From Opitutia bacterium (GTDB lineage Bacteria; Verrucomicrobiota; Verrucomicrobiia; Opitutales; Opitutaceae): 64,000 nucleotides of DNA. The notes beneath the pieces are model-generated. The model was not told the DNA's origin, made no database searches, and saw only the letters and a program-made list of their open reading frames with translations. The DNA is taken from NCBI GenBank assembly GCA_016190985.1, contig JACPPI010000006.1, positions 48,526 to 112,525 on the forward strand, written 5' to 3'. A program made the position numbers and the translations under genes. The first letter of the stretch is position 1. Each line of letters begins with the position of its first letter. This document shows positions 59,709 through 64,000 of the stretch, piece after piece.

Positions 59709-62669
59709 ATGAAATCATGTTACCCTTGGAACCGGTCAAACTGGATCGCGTTTATTGCCGCCGCGAGCGTTGCCACCACCGCTCTGGCGCAGACCACCCC
59801 CGCGTCTAACGACGACAAGCCCGGCGAGCCGGTCAAACTGGAGAAATTCATCGTCACCGGCTCGATGATCAAGCGCATCGCCGACGAGGGCGCGCTGCCC
59901 CTCACCGTGTTCACCAAGCTCGAGCTGGAGCAGGAGGGCATCGCGAGCGCCGAGCAGCTGATCATGAAGCTCAACATCAACGGCAACGGCTTTGACAACC
60001 TCGCGGTCAATACCGACGTCGTCGATGCGAGCGGCCCGCGCGGCAACAACGGCGCCACCTCGGCCAACCTCCGCGGCCAGGGCTCCAACGCCACCCTCAT
60101 CCTGCTCAACGGCCGCCGCGTCGCCTCGCACGGCCTCAACGGCGGCGTGGTCGACCTCAATTCCATCCCCTTCGCCGCCATCGAGCGCGTCGAGGTCCTC
60201 AAGGACGGCGCCTCCGCCACCTACGGCACCGACGCCGTCGGCGGCGTGATCAACTTCATCACGAAACGCGATTTCCGCGGCCTTGTGGCCAACGCGGCCT
60301 CCGACGTCACTGCGGACGGCGGCGGCAACATTTTCCGCTATTCGCTCGTCGGGGGCTGGGGCGACCTCAACAAGGACAAGTGGAACCTCCTGGCCTCGCT
60401 CTCCATCGCCGACCACAAGCGCCTGGACGGCAAGGAGCGCGACTTCGTCAACACCTTCCAGCCCAGGCGTGGCATCTCGCCCGACACCCGCGGCACGCCG
60501 ATCGCCACGCTGCAAACCCTTGCCAACCTGCCGACCGCTCTCGGCCTCAGCACCGCGAATCCCGTCGATCCCGCCAACCCCGCCATCCGCGTCAATCAGA
60601 TCAACATCACCGACCTGCCGACCAACCCCGCCGGCTACGCCGGCCTCGACGGCATGGGGCCCTACGAGGAGATCCTCTGGAGCGCCACCTCCGCCACCGG
60701 CAACGGCAAATACGGCTCCGCATGGGACACCGGCCGCGCCGCCACGCTCCAACAGCCCGTCAAGAATACCAACCTCGTGGGCCGCGGTTCCTTCAAGCTG
60801 GGGGAGCATCTCCTCGCCGTCGAGGCCGTCTTCGGCCGCTCGGATTCCACCAAGAGCTTTTCTCCTGGACAGTGGAGCAGCGCCGGTCTGCAGGCGAGTG
60901 GTGCGCAGCTCACCACCACCACCGCCAACGGCACCTCGGTGCCGAATCCGGTGTCCGGCATGGTCTATCCCAGCACCGGGGCCGACTACACCCGCGTCTT
61001 CAACGCCCTTGTCGCCTTCTTCCCTGCGCTCGAGGTCAACCGCGGCCTCCCGCTCGGCTTCCGCTGGCGCTCCCTCCCCGGCGGCAACCGCGAGATCAAC
61101 ACCGTCAGCGACACCCGCCGCTATCTTGTTTCCCTGGAAGGGCCGCTCCCACTGCCGGGCAAGTTCTTCGCCGATTGGGAATACCGCGCCGGCGTCTCGC
61201 AATCCGAGAGCAAGTCGAAATCCAAGCTGTTGAACGGCTACTACTACACCTTGCCGTTCGCCAACCTGATCAAGACCGGCGTGCTGAACCCCTTCTCCTA
61301 CACCCAGACCCAGGCCGCGCTGGATGGCCTGAAGGCCGCCTCCGCCACCGGAGTCGAGCTTTACGGCGGCACCTACACCAACACCGGCGCGGATTTTGCC
61401 GCCGCGGGTCCGCTTTTCCATCTCCCGGGTGGCGCCGTCCAGGCCGCCCTCGGCTTGGACTGGCGCAAGGAGGAATACAAGTTTGCCGGCGACCCGCGCC
61501 CCAACGTCAGCACGGCCGACTCGCTCATCCTGCTCGCCCCCTTCGACAACGCCCTCGCCACGGCCGGCACCCTCAGCCGCACCATCAAGGCGGTCTACGC
61601 CGAGGTCCAGGTTCCGGTCCTGAAAAACCTCGATCTCAACGCCGCCGCCCGCCGCGACGACTACACCGGGTTTGGCAGCACCACCAACCCGAAGATCACC
61701 CTGCGCTACGCCCCGGGTGACAGGCTCCTCATCCGCGGCTCCTACAGCACCGGCTTCCGCGTGCCGACCTTCAAGCAGATGTTCGATCCGTCGTTCGAGT
61801 CGATCTTTGCCGGCGGGAATCTCATCGACCCCGCCACCGGCCAGTCCATCCCGCCGAACACCGTGAACACCATCAACGGCGGCAAATCCACCCTGAATCC
61901 CGAGGAGGCCAAGCTGAAATCCGTCGGCTTCGTCTTCTCGCCCAACAAGCACGTCACTTTCGGCTTGGATTGGTGGTCGGTCAACCGCACCGGCACCATT
62001 CAGTCCTTGGGCGCCACGACGATCCTGGCCAACTCCGCGCTGTTTCCGGAGGCCATCATCCGCGACCCCGCGACCAACGCCATCACCAAGATCGACCAGC
62101 GCCCGATCAACGCCGGCGAGACCGAGACCCAGGGCGTCGAATACACCGCCCGCGGCGAGATGAGTGTCTGGGGCGGCAAGCTGGTCGGCGACATCAACGT
62201 GAGCGAACTGCTCGTGAAGAAGTCCCGCCTCATCGCGAGCGCCCCCTTCGGCCCCAGCGAGGTCGGCCGCTTCACGCGCTACAGCGACATCGGCCTGAAA
62301 TGGAAATACACCGCGTCGGTGAACTTCAACAAGGGCAAGTGGTCCGGCCGCGTCAGCCAGCTCTGGCGCGCCGGTTACAAGGACTACGTCCCCCCCGGCA
62401 TCCTCAACGGCGCCTTCCTGCCCTTCGCCCCGGATTACGACCCGAAGGTCAAGGAATACGTCACCTACAACGCCAGCCTGACCTACCGCTGGAACAAGGA
62501 TCTGACCGTCATCGCCGGCATCAAGAACCTGTTCAACACCGATCCGCCGTTCAGCATCGCCTACGACACCAACACCGGCGCCGGCAGCTCGTGGGAACCG
62601 CGCATCGCCGATCCCCGCGGCCGCGCCTTCACGCTCTCGGTGGAATACAAGTTCAACAAGTTCATGTGA
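59709..62669 (+). CDS. TonB-dependent outer-membrane receptor
   Basis: A 986-residue outer-membrane protein. Signal peptide (about residues 1-27), then a TonB-box-like VKLEKFIVTGSMIKRI, a plug domain with LRGQGSNATLILLNGRR, VDLNSIPFAAIERVEVLKDG and ATYGTDAVGGVINFITKRD, and a beta-barrel ending LSVEYKFNKFM. It imports a large substrate using the proton-motive force. No SusD partner is present. The wall-salvage neighbours suggest muropeptide or amino-sugar oligomers as cargo, but this is inference. A strong terminator follows. Confidence 0.93.
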   Translation: MKSCYPWNRSNWIAFIAAASVATTALAQTTPASNDDKPGEPVKLEKFIVTGSMIKRIADEGALPLTVFTKLELEQEGIASAEQLIMKLNINGNGFDNLAVNTDVVDASGPRGNNGATSANLRGQGSNATLILLNGRRVASHGLNGGVVDLNSIPFAAIERVEVLKDGASATYGTDAVGGVINFITKRDFRGLVANAASDVTADGGGNIFRYSLVGGWGDLNKDKWNLLASLSIADHKRLDGKERDFVNTFQPRRGISPDTRGTPIATLQTLANLPTALGLSTANPVDPANPAIRVNQINITDLPTNPAGYAGLDGMGPYEEILWSATSATGNGKYGSAWDTGRAATLQQPVKNTNLVGRGSFKLGEHLLAVEAVFGRSDSTKSFSPGQWSSAGLQASGAQLTTTTANGTSVPNPVSGMVYPSTGADYTRVFNALVAFFPALEVNRGLPLGFRWRSLPGGNREINTVSDTRRYLVSLEGPLPLPGKFFADWEYRAGVSQSESKSKSKLLNGYYYTLPFANLIKTGVLNPFSYTQTQAALDGLKAASATGVELYGGTYTNTGADFAAAGPLFHLPGGAVQAALGLDWRKEEYKFAGDPRPNVSTADSLILLAPFDNALATAGTLSRTIKAVYAEVQVPVLKNLDLNAAARRDDYTGFGSTTNPKITLRYAPGDRLLIRGSYSTGFRVPTFKQMFDPSFESIFAGGNLIDPATGQSIPPNTVNTINGGKSTLNPEEAKLKSVGFVFSPNKHVTFGLDWWSVNRTGTIQSLGATTILANSALFPEAIIRDPATNAITKIDQRPINAGETETQGVEYTARGEMSVWGGKLVGDINVSELLVKKSRLIASAPFGPSEVGRFTRYSDIGLKWKYTASVNFNKGKWSGRVSQLWRAGYKDYVPPGILNGAFLPFAPDYDPKVKEYVTYNASLTYRWNKDLTVIAGIKNLFNTDPPFSIAYDTNTGAGSSWEPRIADPRGRAFTLSVEYKFNKFM

Positions 62670-62708
62670 CCGTCTGCCGGTCCCGATCTGAATTCCCGCT
62701 GATTCACC

Positions 62709-62738
62709 GGGGCGATCCACACCGGATCGCCCCTTTTT
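62709..62738 (+). terminator. strong rho-independent terminator after the TonB receptor gene
   Basis: A perfect 10-bp stem GGGGCGATCC/GGATCGCCCC with a 5-nt loop is followed by TTTTT. Confidence 0.9.
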
Positions 62739-62784
62739 CTGCCCCTGCAAGGGAATGTCCTCCAAAATAACACTGTTCATCACC

Positions 62785-62872
62785 TGTCATTCTGAGCGAA
62801 GCGAAGAATCCATGCGTTCGATGAAGATATTGTGTTCGTTCCCGTGGATCCTTCGCGTTGCTCAGGATGACA
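62785..62872. repeat. TGTCATTCTGAGCG palindrome, family B
   Basis: TGTCATTCTGAGCGAAGCGA with AGAATCCATGCG on the left, and GTGGATCCTTCGC with GGATGACA on the right, form long inverted arms. It lies between the receptor terminator and the DUF1460 gene. Confidence 0.8.
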
Positions 62873-62900
62873 ATACAGTTTGTATTGAGCCCCAAACTTC

Positions 62901-63887
62901 ATGAATCGCTTCGCTTCACCCTTGTTTGCGGCCCTGCTCGCCTCCGCCTTCGCCGCCGAACCCGCGGCCGCCCCCGACAAGCTCCCGCCGCTCCTCGCCA
63001 AGCCGCTCTACCAGTTCACCGAGGCGGAGACCGGTTTCTACCTCGGCCACCTTGCGGCCGCCGAGCCCGACCTGCGCCGGCGCATCCTGCACCTCGCCCG
63101 CAAGAATATCGGCCAGCCCTACGAGCTTTACCTCCTCGGCGAGATGCCGTTCGAGACCCACGACCCGCAGCCGCTCTACTGCCTCGGCAAAAGCGACTGC
63201 CTCGTCTTCACCGAACACATCTACGCCATGGCGCTCAGCCGCGACTGGAGCGGGTTCATGCGGCTGCTCCAGCGCATCCGCTACCGCGACGGCCGCATCG
63301 GCGTGGCCACGCGCAACCATTTTACCGAGACCGACTGGAATCCCTCCAACCGCTGGCTGGTGCGCGACATCACGGCGGAAGTCGCCGGCGACAAGGCGGT
63401 GAAATTTGCCGAACGGATCGACCGCAGCAAATTTCTCCTCGGCCGTTGCGGACTCAAGACGACGATCCCGGTCGAGGATCACCTCGAAGTTTGCCTGCCT
63501 TATGCCGAACTGGCCCGCGCCGACTCGCACCTGCGCGAGGGCGATTGCGTCGAGATCGTCCGCGGCGTGGTCAAACCCGGTGTTCCGGTCAACGACACAT
63601 TCGGGGGCAATGCCTGGATCGGTCATGTCGGCCTCGTCGCCCGCGGCGCCGACGGCACGCTGCACATCATCCACTCCGCCGAGCCCGCGGTGCGCGAGGA
63701 GACGATGGCGCAATTCATCGCCCGCGAGACCGCGCAGCTCGCCGAGCGCGACGCGGCCGGCAAGGCCCGGCTCATCGGCTTCAAGTTCCTCCGCCTGCAG
63801 GACGATCCGCTCGCCCACCTGCGGCAGCTCGACGGCGCCGAGGCCCCGCGCGTCACGCTGCCCGACGGCAAGGCCGCGGGCTTTTGA
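62901..63887 (+). CDS. DUF1460 family N-acetylmuramoyl-L-alanine amidase-like protein
   Basis: A 328-residue exported protein with a signal peptide (about residues 1-18). It matches DUF1460, a papain-like family with N-acetylmuramoyl-L-alanine amidase activity in Bacteroides-type members. The nucleophile Cys lies in CLGKSDCLVFTEHIYAMA, and His in NAWIGHVGLVARG; the opening GQPYELYLLGEMPFE is also typical. It would cut stem peptides from muramic acid in the periplasm, consistent with the wall-salvage block. A palindromic repeat follows its stop. Confidence 0.88.
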   Translation: MNRFASPLFAALLASAFAAEPAAAPDKLPPLLAKPLYQFTEAETGFYLGHLAAAEPDLRRRILHLARKNIGQPYELYLLGEMPFETHDPQPLYCLGKSDCLVFTEHIYAMALSRDWSGFMRLLQRIRYRDGRIGVATRNHFTETDWNPSNRWLVRDITAEVAGDKAVKFAERIDRSKFLLGRCGLKTTIPVEDHLEVCLPYAELARADSHLREGDCVEIVRGVVKPGVPVNDTFGGNAWIGHVGLVARGADGTLHIIHSAEPAVREETMAQFIARETAQLAERDAAGKARLIGFKFLRLQDDPLAHLRQLDGAEAPRVTLPDGKAAGF

Positions 63888-63949
63888 TCGTTCTCTTTCT
63901 CTCCACCCCGGGCCAGTTGATCAAATCTGAGAACAAGAAAGAGAACGAT
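63887..63949. repeat. 14-bp perfect inverted repeat after the DUF1460 gene
   Basis: ATCGTTCTCTTTCT (63887-63900) is complementary to AGAAAGAGAACGAT (63936-63949), loop 35 nt. It could be another dispersed palindrome or a 3'-end structure. Confidence 0.6.
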
Positions 63950-63968
63950 TAGGAGAAAGATTTCCCCA

Positions 63969-64000
63969 ATGGCTGTCCCTCCGTCAATCGCCTCGCTGCC
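63969..64000 (+). CDS. start of a further gene, truncated by the window end
   Basis: ATG at 63969 opens MAVPPSIASL and runs off the window. A GGAG ribosome-binding-like sequence lies at 63951-63954. Too short to identify. Confidence 0.35.
   Translation, partial: MAVPPSIASL

Noticed and set aside
59736..62783. 1015-residue open frame on the minus strand
   Set aside because: Antisense to the TonB-dependent receptor, with Gly/Val-rich shadow composition and no domains.

Overview
The window is 64 kb of GC-rich bacterial chromosome, densely coded on both strands. It reads like a verrucomicrobial genome, most likely family Opitutaceae. The evidence is a Minf_1886-type protein, a glucosamine-6-phosphate deaminase fused to a LmbE-type deacetylase, a large TonB-dependent receptor, and spacers filled with several dispersed palindrome families. 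There are no rRNA genes, no CRISPR array and no complete prophage or IS element. One tRNA (Phe, GAA) is present. The taxonomic placement is inferred from gene content and composition only.

1-10.6 kb: a small unplaced gene, a Fur-family regulator, a Minf_1886 protein, a two-domain M16 protease, a secreted EF-hand protein with a disrupted frame, then a minus-strand block (NAD kinase, TlyA methyltransferase, Fpg/Nei-like glycosylase, M24 peptidase), a DUF192 lipoprotein and a GYF_2 membrane protein. 10.6-15.4 kb is a defence-type island: a single-chain MmeI-like restriction-modification enzyme with an AT-richer target-recognition segment, followed by DUF6978 and DUF1828/DUF1829 genes. 15.6-23.1 kb is housekeeping: Nudix hydrolase, proC, a receiver-kinase hybrid, folD, an SH3 protein, an RsuA-type pseudouridine synthase and a CysJ-like flavoprotein.

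23.3-31.2 kb: a degraded tyrosine recombinase, fabG-acpP-fabF, a lytic transglycosylase, an MFS transporter, tRNA-Phe with a partial copy of its 3' end downstream, and an acyl-CoA carboxylase beta/enoyl-CoA hydratase pair. 31.4-45.8 kb: an ECF sigma/anti-sigma pair ahead of a GH63-like glycosidase, a HAD phosphatase, prfA-prmC, a tail-specific protease, a rhomboid protease, a ferredoxin, an M3 oligopeptidase and a membrane zinc protease. 45.9-47.6 kb: a formylglycine-generating enzyme with its cysteine pair, and a SYLF protein.

47.6-50.1 kb is an AbiE-type (type IV) toxin-antitoxin operon. Its nucleotidyltransferase toxin carries an extra C-terminal WYL-like domain and a zinc-finger-like tail, a non-standard architecture.

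50.1-64 kb looks like one functional neighbourhood for cell-wall (murein) and amino-sugar salvage. It holds a dipeptide epimerase, a D-aminoacylase fused to a PBP4-type DD-carboxypeptidase, a phosphodiester glycosidase, a sugar N-acetyltransferase-like membrane protein, the NagB-LmbE fusion, an AraC regulator, a TonB-dependent receptor and a DUF1460 amidase. A plausible but unproven flow is: receptor import of wall fragments, periplasmic trimming by amidase, carboxypeptidase and deacylase, epimerisation of L-Ala-D-Glu, and NagB/LmbE processing of the amino sugar.
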